This document shows positions 28,764 through 38,143 of a stretch of 64,000 nucleotides of DNA, piece by piece. The notes under the pieces are model-generated. The model made no database searches and was not told the origin of the DNA. It saw only the letters and a list, made by a program, of their open reading frames with translations. Position numbers and translations under genes: made by a program. The stretch is from Trichomonas vaginalis G3 (taxonomy: Eukaryota; Parabasalia; Trichomonadida; Trichomonadidae), in the NCBI RefSeq assembly GCF_026262505.1, contig NC_067208.1:5341962-5405961 (forward strand). The letters run 5' to 3'. The number at the start of each line of letters is the position of its first letter. The stretch's first letter is position 1.

Positions 28764-29345
28764 TTGTATAAAAGATATGATTTCAGGGATTTTTTACGAA
28801 GTGTCAAAGTTCTCTTCGTCAAAAAAATACAGTTATATCATGAAATTTGGTCATTTTTTCACGATTTCAGGGATTTTTTTTACGAAGTGTCAAAGTTCTC
28901 TTCGTCAAAAAAATACAGTTATATCATGAAATTTGGTCATTTTTTTCAGCAAAAATATATTTTAGGTGTCACCAGGTCCCTCGGTCCCTCGGTCCCTCGG
29001 TCAACTAACATCTTTTTGAAAATGGTGACAACATGACATTTTGACAACAACACAGGAAATAAACTTCTTCGTATATGTTTTGTCATGAAATTTGGTCATT
29101 TTACTCAGCAAAAATATATTTTATGTTAGCATGTTAGATCTAACACGTTTTCTAACCTCTTTTCTCACCTCTTGAATTTTGTATAAAAGATATGATTTCA
29201 GGGATTTTTTTTACGAAGTGTCAAAGTTCTCTTCGTCAAAAATAACAGTTATATAATGAAATTTGGTCATTTTACTCAGCAAAAATATATTTTATGTTAG
29301 CATGTTAGATCTAACACGTTTTCTAACCTCTTTTCTAACATAACT
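28764..29345. repeat. Intergenic direct repeats and GTTAGATCTAAC palindromes
   Basis: An ~84-bp unit beginning GATTTCAGGGATTTTTT occurs at 28779, 28863 and 29194. The 8-bp unit GGTCCCTC repeats near 28973-29000. The stretch ATATATTTTATGTTAGC...CTTTTCT, with palindrome GTTAGATCTAAC, occurs at 29113-29165 and 29285-29337. No gene is supported here. Confidence 0.85.
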
Positions 29346-29347
29346 AT

Positions 29348-30262
29348 TTACAAGCGTTTTACATGGTATATGTTGCGATGGTTCATGACTTTAAACAGTT
29401 TTGTAGCTTCTATTTCTTCACGAAGGATATCAAAAGTTTTAACAATGCCGAATGTTTCTTTATATTTCTTCTTGACATCAGATAGAAGGAAATCGTCAGC
29501 TGTTGGATAGTTTTTGTTCAGAAATGTCAACATGTCCATTTTATCTTCTGCTGGTTTCTCTGCTTCTTTCTTTAAATCTGCATAGTCGTTTCTCATACGT
29601 TCTATCTCTTTGACGGAGTAGTTATATTTCCTCATTGCTGCTTTACATTTTGAACATTGTGGGTTCATTTTAGCATTGTACATTGAAATAAAACCAGCTA
29701 GAACAACTAAGGCGTCAATGGTTTTCTTTAACTCAAAAGTTGCTGGTTTTATCTGTTCGTTCCATACTTTACCTCTTTTATCTTTATCTCTTATCTGCCA
29801 TACACATTTTGCAACTAACGAAACAAAGTTGTCGTAGGTCTTAAATTCTTCAGATTTGTATATGTCAGAGATGTTCTTATATAACATATCGCAATCTTTG
29901 TCCATGACTTTGTGGTTGCAATGAAATCCAAGAAACTCATAGTTTACCTTACGTATGAACTTCTTGGTTTCTACTGAGTCAGTTGCTTTGACTTCTATTT
30001 CATCGAATTCTGGAATAGTGAGCTTTTGTTGTTGTATTTCAGGAAGTTTAGGTAGATGGTCAATAATATCCTGCATTTCATAAAGATATTCTTCATTTGT
30101 TTCATCTTTCGCAGTGCAGTCTAAATCTCCTTGGAGAAGTTCCTGCTTTATCTTCTGGATTTCTGTTTCGAAAGTATATGAAGAAGGAATGAAGCTTTTC
30201 ATCTCTACTAACATTGAAGTTGGGTTCATGACTAACGAGTTTGGTGCTGTTGTTGCTAACAT
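29348..30262 (-). CDS. Maverick protein, unknown (304 aa)
   Basis: ATG 30262. The protein is largely helical. A CSKC pair near residue 200 sits in a stretch rich in Lys and Met (MNPQCSKCKAAMRKY) and could bind metal only with partners that I cannot identify. The C-terminal 60 residues (MLTFLNKNYPTADDFLLSDV onward) look like a winged-helix-type domain. DNA binding is a guess. The gene is enclosed by inverted repeats on both sides. Confidence 0.6.
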   Translation of the reverse strand: MLATTAPNSLVMNPTSMLVEMKSFIPSSYTFETEIQKIKQELLQGDLDCTAKDETNEEYLYEMQDIIDHLPKLPEIQQQKLTIPEFDEIEVKATDSVETKKFIRKVNYEFLGFHCNHKVMDKDCDMLYKNISDIYKSEEFKTYDNFVSLVAKCVWQIRDKDKRGKVWNEQIKPATFELKKTIDALVVLAGFISMYNAKMNPQCSKCKAAMRKYNYSVKEIERMRNDYADLKKEAEKPAEDKMDMLTFLNKNYPTADDFLLSDVKKKYKETFGIVKTFDILREEIEATKLFKVMNHRNIYHVKRL

Positions 30263-30288
30263 GTTCTTACAATAAAAATAAAAAATAT

Positions 30289-30846
30289 TTTTTTAAAAAA
30301 ACTAACTTTATTTTTTATGTTTTTTATGAAAGTGTCAAAACTCATGAATTTCGAGAGTTTTCTACGATGTTAGAAAAGTGGTTAGATCTAACATGCTAAC
30401 ATAAAATATATATTTGTGCTATGTTTTCTACGATGTTAGAAAAGAGGTGAGAAAACAGGTGAGATCTAACATGCTAACATAAAATATATTTTTTTCATGA
30501 GTTTTGTGTGTTTTCTACGATGTTAGAAAAGAGGTTAGAAAACGTGTTAGATCTAACATGCTAACATAAAATATATTTTTATTGAATTCAGCAACAAAAT
30601 TCAAGAGTTTTGTGTGTTTTCTACGATGAAGAAGTTTCGACAAAACATATACGATGAAATTCATGACAAAACATTTACGATGAAATTCATGACAAAACAT
30701 ATACGATGAAATCTATCTCCTGTGTTGTTGTCTAAATGTCATGTTGTCACACTTTTTCAGAGAAGTTAAAATGACCGAGGGACCCTCATGAAAATTCAAG
30801 AGGGTGAGAAAAGAGGTGAGAAAACAGGTGAGATCTAAAATATATT
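30289..30846. repeat. Intergenic repeats, inverted relative to 29113-29337
   Basis: Three copies of a unit containing (A)GATCTAACATGCTAACATAAAATATAT-type sequence occur near 30380-30410, 30460-30490 and 30545-30575. They are reverse complements of the units at 29113 and 29285. A 26-bp tandem unit (GACAAAACATATACGATGAA) repeats three times at about 30638-30712. No gene is supported here. Confidence 0.85.
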
Positions 30847-30848
30847 TT

Positions 30849-31709
30849 TCAATACTTTTTCAGCACTTTTCCGTAGTTGTATATGAAAGACAATTCGAGA
30901 TAAAAGTCATAGTACAAAGGTATAATATGCTGCACACCGTTTGTTGTGAACCAGACTTGAAAGTCAGAGAAACTGTTACTAGGTGGTTCGTAGAATTTAG
31001 AAGCAAAGTCATAAAAGTCCTTACCGATACACAGAAAACTGTTGTTGCTTGAACTGAAACTTGCATGACACATGACATTTTGAGGGTCAAACACGTTTTT
31101 ATAAACTGTCAAATCTGCTGGTGGGAGTATAAATTTAAAAGGACCGTCAGGTGGTAATGGTTCGTTCTGGTTTAGTAACCGAAGAAATTGCGCCCAAGAA
31201 CGTTTGTCCACCCCCCAATATAAAAACTCTGTATCTCTTGGAGGGTTAATTTCAATCTTTTGAAATGAAACGGTGGAGTTCATCTTGTCGTATTCTAGTT
31301 TTAGATAGTATGTTCCATTTAGTAAAGAGTCGTATTTTTCTTGAAATTCCCAGTAGTATTGGTTTATTTGAGTTTGAAAGTCATTTAGAGTTTTTTCAAG
31401 ACTTTCGTCTGAACGAATTGTAAAGATTTTCATTTCGTCAAATTTTTCTATTAGACCATCAGAACCTTTATACTGACCGTGAAAATATACTGCGAACATA
31501 AACGCGTTAGTTCTATTTGAAAACAAAACTCTTCTAAATCCTATTGCCTTTGCATCTGAAGGACTTTGAAGCCAGCGAATTGGATAGTCAAATCTATATG
31601 TGCGGGATGAAATTTCTTCATCTGATATAGTCCTGCCAGCGTTTGTAAAGATATAGTCTAACGGTTTTGTATCTGCTACTTTTGTTCTTTGTTTTTCAAC
31701 CTGAAGCAT
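30849..31709 (-). CDS. Maverick protein, family shared with 38144-38992
   Basis: This is a 286-residue protein starting at ATG 31709. It is paralogous to 38144-38992: both have TKPLD..FTN.G near residue 15, YRFDYP.RWL..PS..KA.GFRR near 45-65, and a C-terminal SDFQVWFTT.G...IIPLY then .FYLELSFIYNY. The protein is aromatic-rich and probably beta-rich. No catalytic motif is seen. Two divergent copies in one element suggest a structural or host-contact protein, but this is inference. Confidence 0.75.
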   Translation of the reverse strand: MLQVEKQRTKVADTKPLDYIFTNAGRTISDEEISSRTYRFDYPIRWLQSPSDAKAIGFRRVLFSNRTNAFMFAVYFHGQYKGSDGLIEKFDEMKIFTIRSDESLEKTLNDFQTQINQYYWEFQEKYDSLLNGTYYLKLEYDKMNSTVSFQKIEINPPRDTEFLYWGVDKRSWAQFLRLLNQNEPLPPDGPFKFILPPADLTVYKNVFDPQNVMCHASFSSSNNSFLCIGKDFYDFASKFYEPPSNSFSDFQVWFTTNGVQHIIPLYYDFYLELSFIYNYGKVLKKY

Positions 31710-31782
31710 TTTATATATGTAAAAATATACTGTTTTAAAAACGTTTTAAAATGGTATGCAATGTTTTACTTCATGCAATGTT

Positions 31783-33936
31783 TTATTTCATGCAATGTTT
31801 TATTTCTGTGCCGTCTTCAAGTATGGCCCAGTACTTGCGCTTGGATATTACATGAACTTCGGAAAATACCTTATCTAGCTTAAAACAGCCCATCTTCTCA
31901 CCGACTAAACCCATTTCAATGAGTTTGTTGTATCCTTCTTCGTTCGTCATGAGTGCATCGATGTTCTCGTAGTATACCTTCACTTTGGATTTAACCTCTG
32001 AGAAGAATTTGTTGTAGTTGTCGAGGACTGCCTTTGCGAACTGAGGATAAGACCAATGTTCGACAATAGGTTTTACTGTGGTTACTAAGCCACCTTGACC
32101 TTCGGTGAACTCGTACTTCAAAACAAAAGGGGAGAACCTTTCAACAAAGTTGTCGACCTTCTCATAGTGTTTACTCTTCATCTTTTGAGGTTTCTTAATG
32201 GAATACCCCCATGTCGAATTCATAAGCAATTTGATTGTCATTGCAAGTTTGGGGTTTGAAGCTTTCCTAATATCATAGAGTTGTTGTATGACTTTTCCAA
32301 CTGTATAGTTCCTTCCCGGGAACTTACCATCTTCGTTTGGAATTCCAGTTGGAATATATTGGACGAACCTCATGTACGCAGCGTTAAGGTCGACATAGTA
32401 TATCTTTTCATATGAGTCGAACTTGTCGCAACCAATGGGTCCGGTTCGTGGAAATTCAAGTGAGTCTCTTATCTTTTGAGAAACCTCGCCTGTTATCTCA
32501 TAAACATCGTCAAAGCAACCTGTTTCATATAAAATTTTCTGAGCTAACTCAGATGCTCTCCAATACAATTTGACGTCGATTGGATGTCTCAATGGGAGTT
32601 TGTTTATAGCATCTTGAAGTTCTTGCAACCTCATTGGAAGTTCTTCTGGTTCAGGTTGGTATCCGAACAATCCAACTCCTTTTGGAGCTGTGTACTTCTT
32701 TTGTGCTATAACCTTGTCCGGAACAACTTTTGGTCTTACCAACAATGAAAAGTTTGTTTCGTCTTTTGGTACAAAAGTTTCTGTCAGCTTGTCATCTGGA
32801 ATTGGTTCCAACAAACCTTTCTCGAAAAGAATGTTAACAGCTCTGACAATGTTGCATTTGCCTTTTCCGAACAATGGGTTTGTAAGACTTTCGTTCAACA
32901 TGAAGTGGTTGTGGACAAGTACAATCTTCAACCATGGCAATTTGAAGTCAACAACATAGTCATCATGTGAAGAACCTTTCTCAGTCGGAATGTTGACTCG
33001 GATATTCACATTTGCCAACGGTGCAATTTTTGTCAATTGACCTCTAAGAATGTATCTTGTCTTCACACATGACTCAAGATACTTCATCTTCTCATCTGTA
33101 ACAAGACCAGAGTTCCTGAGACATGTAAGAATACAAGGTTCATTGACAATTTTTTCAATTGAATTGTAAATTCCATACCTTGTTAAGTCAATGTCAGACT
33201 TGTTTATGAACGGGAAATACCCAGCATGTTGTCTGACTGCTTGAGGGTTGGGTTGGTACCATTCAAACTTCACGCTTGCAATTCCTTCAATCGCATTTAA
33301 GATGTCTGAGTCGGAGTCAAACATTTGTTCTCTCTTTGTAGTCTTGAAAGCGTCAAGAAGCTGTGCGGCTGTTGCGACATTGCCATACGCATAGTATATA
33401 TGACCATCTAAATCTGTTACGGTTAGTCTGAGATTGTGTCCTTTCTTATTTCCGTCTTGTATGGCAGCAAGTACACCCATGAAGCCTTCTTTGTTCTTTC
33501 CTTCTTCAAAATTTACTGTAAAGGTTCGACCAGAAGTAATTTTACTTCTAACTTCACGATACTTCTCATATGCATATCTTGTTCTTTCCATGGGAGCATG
33601 TGCGTCTTCACCTTTTCCTTTTTTCCTTCTCAAAGGATGCAATTGTTCGTCATGTTTCCAGTAGAACCTGGCAAAGCCGTCGTGTCCTTCAACTTGAGGC
33701 TCATTAACATCGAAAGGCGTGTTCATAAGACGTTCTTCTTCTAACCTCTCAAGTCTGTTTGGATAATTTGTGCGTGCTGTTTCCAAGTCCATTTCATAGG
33801 TCAGACCAGCCAGTTTGTCATAGACTTTTATGGGTCTTCCCTTCCTATATTTAAAATTCTTCGAAACTCTCCAACCATATCTTTCTAACTCTGCTTTTAT
33901 TCTAGCAGACCTTCTGTCCATTCTATACGGGGGCAT
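31783..33936 (-). CDS. Protein-primed family B DNA polymerase
   Basis: This is a 717-residue protein starting at ATG 33936. Polymerase motifs are A, YVDLNAAYMRF (about 515); B, KLLMNSTWGYS (about 573); and C, YYENIDALMT (about 660), where the first acidic residue of the usual DTD is Asn. The N-terminal half (basic RMDRRSARIKAELERYGWR, then FEWYQP..., LVHNHFML) is typical of Maverick pPolB, but I cannot identify the 3'-5' exonuclease motifs. The short C-terminus ends among three CATGCAATGTTTTA repeats (31757-31805), so slight truncation is possible. The enzyme would copy the element from its termini using a protein primer. Confidence 0.85.
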   Translation of the reverse strand: MPPYRMDRRSARIKAELERYGWRVSKNFKYRKGRPIKVYDKLAGLTYEMDLETARTNYPNRLERLEEERLMNTPFDVNEPQVEGHDGFARFYWKHDEQLHPLRRKKGKGEDAHAPMERTRYAYEKYREVRSKITSGRTFTVNFEEGKNKEGFMGVLAAIQDGNKKGHNLRLTVTDLDGHIYYAYGNVATAAQLLDAFKTTKREQMFDSDSDILNAIEGIASVKFEWYQPNPQAVRQHAGYFPFINKSDIDLTRYGIYNSIEKIVNEPCILTCLRNSGLVTDEKMKYLESCVKTRYILRGQLTKIAPLANVNIRVNIPTEKGSSHDDYVVDFKLPWLKIVLVHNHFMLNESLTNPLFGKGKCNIVRAVNILFEKGLLEPIPDDKLTETFVPKDETNFSLLVRPKVVPDKVIAQKKYTAPKGVGLFGYQPEPEELPMRLQELQDAINKLPLRHPIDVKLYWRASELAQKILYETGCFDDVYEITGEVSQKIRDSLEFPRTGPIGCDKFDSYEKIYYVDLNAAYMRFVQYIPTGIPNEDGKFPGRNYTVGKVIQQLYDIRKASNPKLAMTIKLLMNSTWGYSIKKPQKMKSKHYEKVDNFVERFSPFVLKYEFTEGQGGLVTTVKPIVEHWSYPQFAKAVLDNYNKFFSEVKSKVKVYYENIDALMTNEEGYNKLIEMGLVGEKMGCFKLDKVFSEVHVISKRKYWAILEDGTEIKHCMK

Positions 33937-33964
33937 TTTTATAAAAATAAAAAAATATACTGTT

Positions 33965-34549
33965 TTAAAATGGTATGCCATATAGCTTCTTGAATTTGTT
34001 AAGAAGTATATGAACGTTTTTTCCATCTGTATCTCTAGCGTTTACATAAGCATAACCTGCCTTAGTAAAACATACTTGTAATTTTCTATAGTTTACACCG
34101 GTATAAAGGTAGAAAGAGTCTTGTTCTTCGCTATAGTAGTAAAACTCAAGCGTATGCTTACCATAGTCTGTAATTTCAATTGCTTCATCTTCTAGTTCGT
34201 CGACAAATTCGAATACAATATCTCGAAATTTGCCTCTGTTCTTACTGTTTTCAGAACAAGTAACCCAACGTAAGTTTTCAAGTCTATTGTCGTTTCTTAT
34301 ACGGTTTATATGGTCTACAAGAGGTAGATTGTTAGGGTTCGGTATAAAATGAGTTGCAATGACAATATGTTTAAAATAGTGTTTTCCACTCATATTTATC
34401 ATAGCATATCCGTCATTTCGCTCCCATTCGCTTAAAACTCTTTTTGTCTTTTTGTTTCTGACTTCAAATGACTCACAACAGTGAATTTCATATTTCTCAT
34501 CTAACAAACAAGTTTCCCAACGGTCTTCTTCAACAAACTCAGCGTACAT
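33965..34549 (-). CDS. HNH homing-type endonuclease with NUMOD4-like N-terminus
   Basis: This is a 194-residue protein. An N-terminal NUMOD4-like segment (YEIHCCESFEVRNKKTKRVL then DGYAMINM) precedes an HNH motif: VDHINRIRNDNRLENLRW (about residues 77-94), then CSENSKN. These families are site-specific DNases of phage introns and NCLDV. The last ~75 residues form an extra domain that also occurs alone at 544-864. It lies upstream of the polymerase in the same direction, 29 nt apart. A role in element mobility or DNA processing is inference. Confidence 0.85.
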   Translation of the reverse strand: MYAEFVEEDRWETCLLDEKYEIHCCESFEVRNKKTKRVLSEWERNDGYAMINMSGKHYFKHIVIATHFIPNPNNLPLVDHINRIRNDNRLENLRWVTCSENSKNRGKFRDIVFEFVDELEDEAIEITDYGKHTLEFYYYSEEQDSFYLYTGVNYRKLQVCFTKAGYAYVNARDTDGKNVHILLNKFKKLYGIPF

Positions 34550-34598
34550 TTCAAATAAAATAAAAAAATGTTTTTTTGAAAAATATACTGTTTTTTCT

Positions 34599-35183
34599 TT
34601 ACTTTACGTAACCACCTGCTGCCAAAAGTCTTTGACGCCAACCCATACCAGCTAATGAAGGTTGGCTTGGTTTAGTCTCCAAACTAAACTTTGGTTTTGT
34701 TTTTTCTTCAGTTTTTGGCTTCCCTTCTTCTATCTGTTTTTCGTCACTTTTCGGTTCATCTGACCTTACCTCACTTGCAGGTATGGTTGTGTCGTTAACA
34801 TCTTCATAAATGTCATATGCCATCTGTTTTTGTTTTCCTTTCAACTTTTTGTGTTTGTTGTAAAGTTTAGAATATTTCGACTCTAAGTCAATGAGATGTT
34901 CTATAATGAACTGTTGGTCAGTGAAGTAAACTTTTCCATCTGTTGTCTCGAAAGCTCCTTCAGACTTCAATATTTTATTTGTGAGAGTCTGTTTCTTTTT
35001 TGAGATACTAGCCGTTCCATTTCTATGAAAAGTGACTTTGTAGTTAGAGTTTGTATTTCCAGACCTCACACTTTCTATTATTGAATTTTTCTCTTCATCT
35101 GTAAGTTCTTTGACAGGTTTTGACAATGGTTCTGAACTTTTTGTTTGTGGTGTCAAATCTACCGTTTCAACTTCTTCGGTCAT
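34599..35183 (-). CDS. Maverick charged protein, unknown (194 aa)
   Basis: ATG 35183 follows TTTTTACTGAGATGAA, a leader shared with the next small gene. Residues about 25-65 form a compact strand-rich part (SGNTNSNYKVTFHRNGTASI), then a coiled segment (LIDLESKYSKLYNKHKKLKG), then a Pro/Lys/Glu tail ending GMGWRQRLLAAGGYVK. A relative of the first part is at 148-354. Function is unknown. Confidence 0.65.
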   Translation of the reverse strand: MTEEVETVDLTPQTKSSEPLSKPVKELTDEEKNSIIESVRSGNTNSNYKVTFHRNGTASISKKKQTLTNKILKSEGAFETTDGKVYFTDQQFIIEHLIDLESKYSKLYNKHKKLKGKQKQMAYDIYEDVNDTTIPASEVRSDEPKSDEKQIEEGKPKTEEKTKPKFSLETKPSQPSLAGMGWRQRLLAAGGYVK

Positions 35184-35202
35184 TTCATCTCAGTAAAAAA
35201 TT

Positions 35203-35355
35203 TTAGTTTGGTTTGTTTTCAACTGGTTGTTTAGGTTTTTTAAGTCGGTCTAAAACTTCCTGAGGTATAGGAAGAACTTTACAAACACGTGGTGTAACTG
35301 CTGGAAGCCGACAAATCCATCTTGAGCCCATTTGTCTCAATGCTGTATTGTTCAT
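35203..35355 (-). CDS. Small Maverick protein (50 aa)
   Basis: ATG 35355, stop 35203. The peptide starts MNNTALRQMGSRWICRLPAV and ends in a Lys/Pro-rich stretch. The start is supported by the leader TTTTTACTGAGATGAA, identical to that before ATG 35183. It sits between same-strand genes with short gaps (19 nt each side). Function is unknown; the basic composition would fit a small core or virion peptide. Confidence 0.6.
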   Translation of the reverse strand: MNNTALRQMGSRWICRLPAVTPRVCKVLPIPQEVLDRLKKPKQPVENKPN

Positions 35356-35374
35356 TTCATCTCAGTAAAAAAAT

Positions 35375-35776
35375 TTACATTCCCCACGTTTGAGGCGGTT
35401 GCGGTTGGTTGTTGTTTACCCACTGTTGTGCATGGTTATATCCTCTGTTAAAGAATCTTTCACCTTGGTCCATGTAGTGCCCTGCTTGGTTATAGTAGTC
35501 ATTTGCTTTGTTATAGTAGTTTCCTGCTTGTCTTCCTACATTGTCCATCCATCCTTGAACTTTTCCTCTTGTTTCAGGATTTGGAATAAGATTTGCTGCA
35601 TCTCGTGCTACATCCCAACCTTTCTGTACAGTTTGTATAATAGGTTGTGCTTTCTCTTTCAGTATACCTAATGTACTCAAAATCTTCCTTCCAATTCCAA
35701 ATGCACCTCTGGCTAGTGTTCCCACTGCGGGTAAAAATCTAGATGCGACTCCTGCTAATGCGCCAAATAAACCCAT
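35375..35776 (-). CDS. Amphipathic minor virion-type protein (pVI-like?)
   Basis: This is a 133-residue protein. The N-terminus MGLFGALAGVASRFLPAVG is glycine-rich, hydrophobic and amphipathic, with a Gly-2 that could be myristoylated. A middle helix and a Tyr/Asn/Gln-rich tail (YYNKANDYYNQAGHYMDQ) follow. The layout recalls membrane-active minor capsid proteins of adenovirus/Polinton relatives. This is an analogy by composition, not by demonstrable sequence similarity. A second such protein is at 38995-39237. Confidence 0.6.
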   Translation of the reverse strand: MGLFGALAGVASRFLPAVGTLARGAFGIGRKILSTLGILKEKAQPIIQTVQKGWDVARDAANLIPNPETRGKVQGWMDNVGRQAGNYYNKANDYYNQAGHYMDQGERFFNRGYNHAQQWVNNNQPQPPQTWGM

Positions 35777-35792
35777 TTCTTATGGGTTAAAA

Positions 35793-36753
35793 ATGACGAA
35801 TTCAAACAAGGACCCGTATGTTTCTAAAGCAACAAAAGAAAGCACTCATGGTAAAAATCTTTAGTTCAACACCAAATGCTTGGTTTATGGATATCTTGGA
35901 AAACATTCCGAGGTATAGAGAAGATGGACCACCATACTGGCTAATATTTGTCGGTCAAAACACAAGATACTGTGAAGCCATACCATTATGGTCCAAAAAT
36001 ATTTTAGATGTGAAAACTGCTTTGACAATATTTGTTGACAAATACCATCCAACAAAACTGACATCTGACTGTGAAAGTTCTTTCAAATCAGACGATATTA
36101 AAAACTATCTGCGTTCAAAAAATGTAAACCAATATTTCATTGTCGACCAAAACCATTCTGCTCTTGGTGTCATTGACAGTTGTATAAAAATCTTAAGAGA
36201 CTTAAACCAACCACAAGGTGGTGAAGCAAATGAAATGTCATATGACGACAAATATAGACACTTCTCCATGGCAAAGATGAGACAAGTTTTAAATATTTAC
36301 AATAGCCGTAAACAAAAAGGTTTGGGAAACCACTCCCCCGAAGAAATGAAAAACAACCCTGACTTAGAGAAAGACTATATATTTAATAGTTTAGTCAAAA
36401 GAGACAAACAAGAAAGAATGCCAGGCTTCAAACTTAAGAAAGGTGACAAAGTAAAAATAGAAATACCTAAACGCGACCCATATGAAAATACTATTGACTA
36501 TGACAACAATGGGAACTCGACAGGTACTCACATTCGTGTTCGTAAAAATAGAAGAAAGTATACAAGAGAATATTATGAAGTTTTAGGCAAACATGGCAAA
36601 ATGTACAGACTGCAAGCAGAAGATAAAACTACTATTGTCAGACCTCGTTTCAAACTTGTCAAAGTTCAAGGTGGTATACTTTCAAAGACAGTTCCTAACA
36701 AATATAAGACAACTCCTGACGAATATGCTAAAGAAGTTGAAAATGACGACTAA
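35793..36753 (+). CDS. Retroviral-type (rve) Maverick integrase, 5' end frameshifted
   Basis: The clean frame starts at ATG 35818 and gives 311 residues. The alternative ATG 35793 opens MTNSNKDPYVSKATKES and probably was the original start, but it stops near 35865 unless a one-base indel is assumed. Catalytic Asp residues are D25 (WFMDIL) and D84 (TSDCESS), and the third position, 35 residues on, is Asp (GVID, 120) rather than the usual Glu. A basic C-terminal SH3/chromo-like part follows (RKYTREYYEVLGKHGKMYRL). It would insert element DNA with a 5-6 bp duplication. The stop overlaps the end of the convergent tail-fibre gene. Confidence 0.85.
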
Positions 36754-38125
36754 GCATTTCTATACCATGCGTAAACTGTCATGTAAGGTGGCATGTAGTC
36801 TTTACTTTGTCCCGTTGTTTGCGTATACCCTGAAACGCGATGTGTATGGTTTCCTTCTCCCTGTGTGCTACCCAGAAACAATTTATAGCAAACTGAACGT
36901 CGTCTTTAACATCATATCCTTTACCTTTTTTCATTGCTGACCAATCCCAAAATCTATGCTTATGCCAACCTGCTTCAGATGTAGTTAAATCTATGTAGTG
37001 ACTGTGTGCAGGTAAGTTTTCACCTGAAATCGTTTTACTTCCACCTGTTTCCTTTGAAGAGTTTGCACAAACAAAAACCTGTCGACTATTTGAGTCCAAG
37101 TTCCAAAACCAAGTACTACTTCTGGTCTGGTAGAGTTCATTGACGTGTAAATAGAACCTATAGGATATAGTGTTTGAAGTATTTCTGTCTTTAACGTTTG
37201 AAGCTCTGTTTTGTCAGCTTTTTTATCATATAAATCTTGAGCAGTGAATTTAACTTTTTTTCATCCTCCATGACATAGACATTTCTACATTTAATGTCTT
37301 TATCCGATGTTAAACCTTCTGGAAAGTTAGGAGGTTTAAAATATAATCCACCCCCACCAGTTTTTTTCAATCGTTCCTAAAATACTTTCTATACCAACAG
37401 TTGAGAAGAAGTTATGTGTATGTCCAACGTCACTTTTACTGTTTAAGGTTTCTTGTAAGTTTGTAATATTTGCAATGGTATGTGTATGGTTCTTGTCAGC
37501 TTTGCCATCTAACTTTTCTTGTAAGTTTGTAATATTTGCAATGGTATGTGTATGGTTCTTATCCGCTTTAAGGTCTAAACATCCTGAAACCCACCCTGTA
37601 TTGGCTTTACCTTCTAAAATCTTCGATGTCCGTTCATGGTACCATTCAACCCTTTTATAATTTCATTGTCTTTTTCATCCACATATTCCTTATCTGCCTT
37701 CTTCACTAACCCACTAGCCAGATATGCTAAGCTAACTCATCGTCAACATACTCTTTGTCAGCTTTCTTTTCAACATCCTCTTTTGTTGCATATGTTGCAT
37801 CTGCTCTGTCATGTTCTTCTTGAACTTTTTCAATGACATACTCTTTGTCAGCTTTGTTGTCAATATCTGCTTTCAAAAGAAGTTCTTTTATAGGCTTCTC
37901 GTTTAAAGTTCCTTTTGTTGGATTTACACAGACAGTATGGTTCTTACTGTCTTGAAACAGAAACTCATCTGTCATTGGGTTTATCGTCAGTTTTAAGTTT
38001 CCTTCTTTCAATGACTCAGATATCTTAGAATAGTTTGAAAAGTTTGTTGTGTTCTTATTTAGAGCTTGCAAAATGAGTTGTCGGTTGTGTTGTATTTCTC
38101 TCATAGACGCTGTTTCTTTCGACAT
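36750..38125 (-). pseudogene. Tail-fibre-like protein with phage collar domain, frameshifted
   Basis: ATG 38125 opens 132 residues with Lys-Ala-Asp-Lys-Glu-Tyr-Val repeats. The middle (37700-37380) has repeats of a KNHTHTIANITNLQ type read in shifted frames. The C-terminal part reads MNSTRPEVVLGFGTWTQIVD near 37140-37085, GGSKTISGENLPAHSHYIDL near 37045, and finally NMPPYMTVYAW-like sequence ending at TAG 36750. This is the classic phage tail-collar ending: F.GTW.Q, GG...L..LP.HSH, PPY..VYAW.R. At least three frameshifts break the gene. Such domains trimerise at the tips of fibres that bind cell surfaces. Confidence 0.75.
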
Positions 38126-38143
38126 TTTTATTCTAGATAAAAT

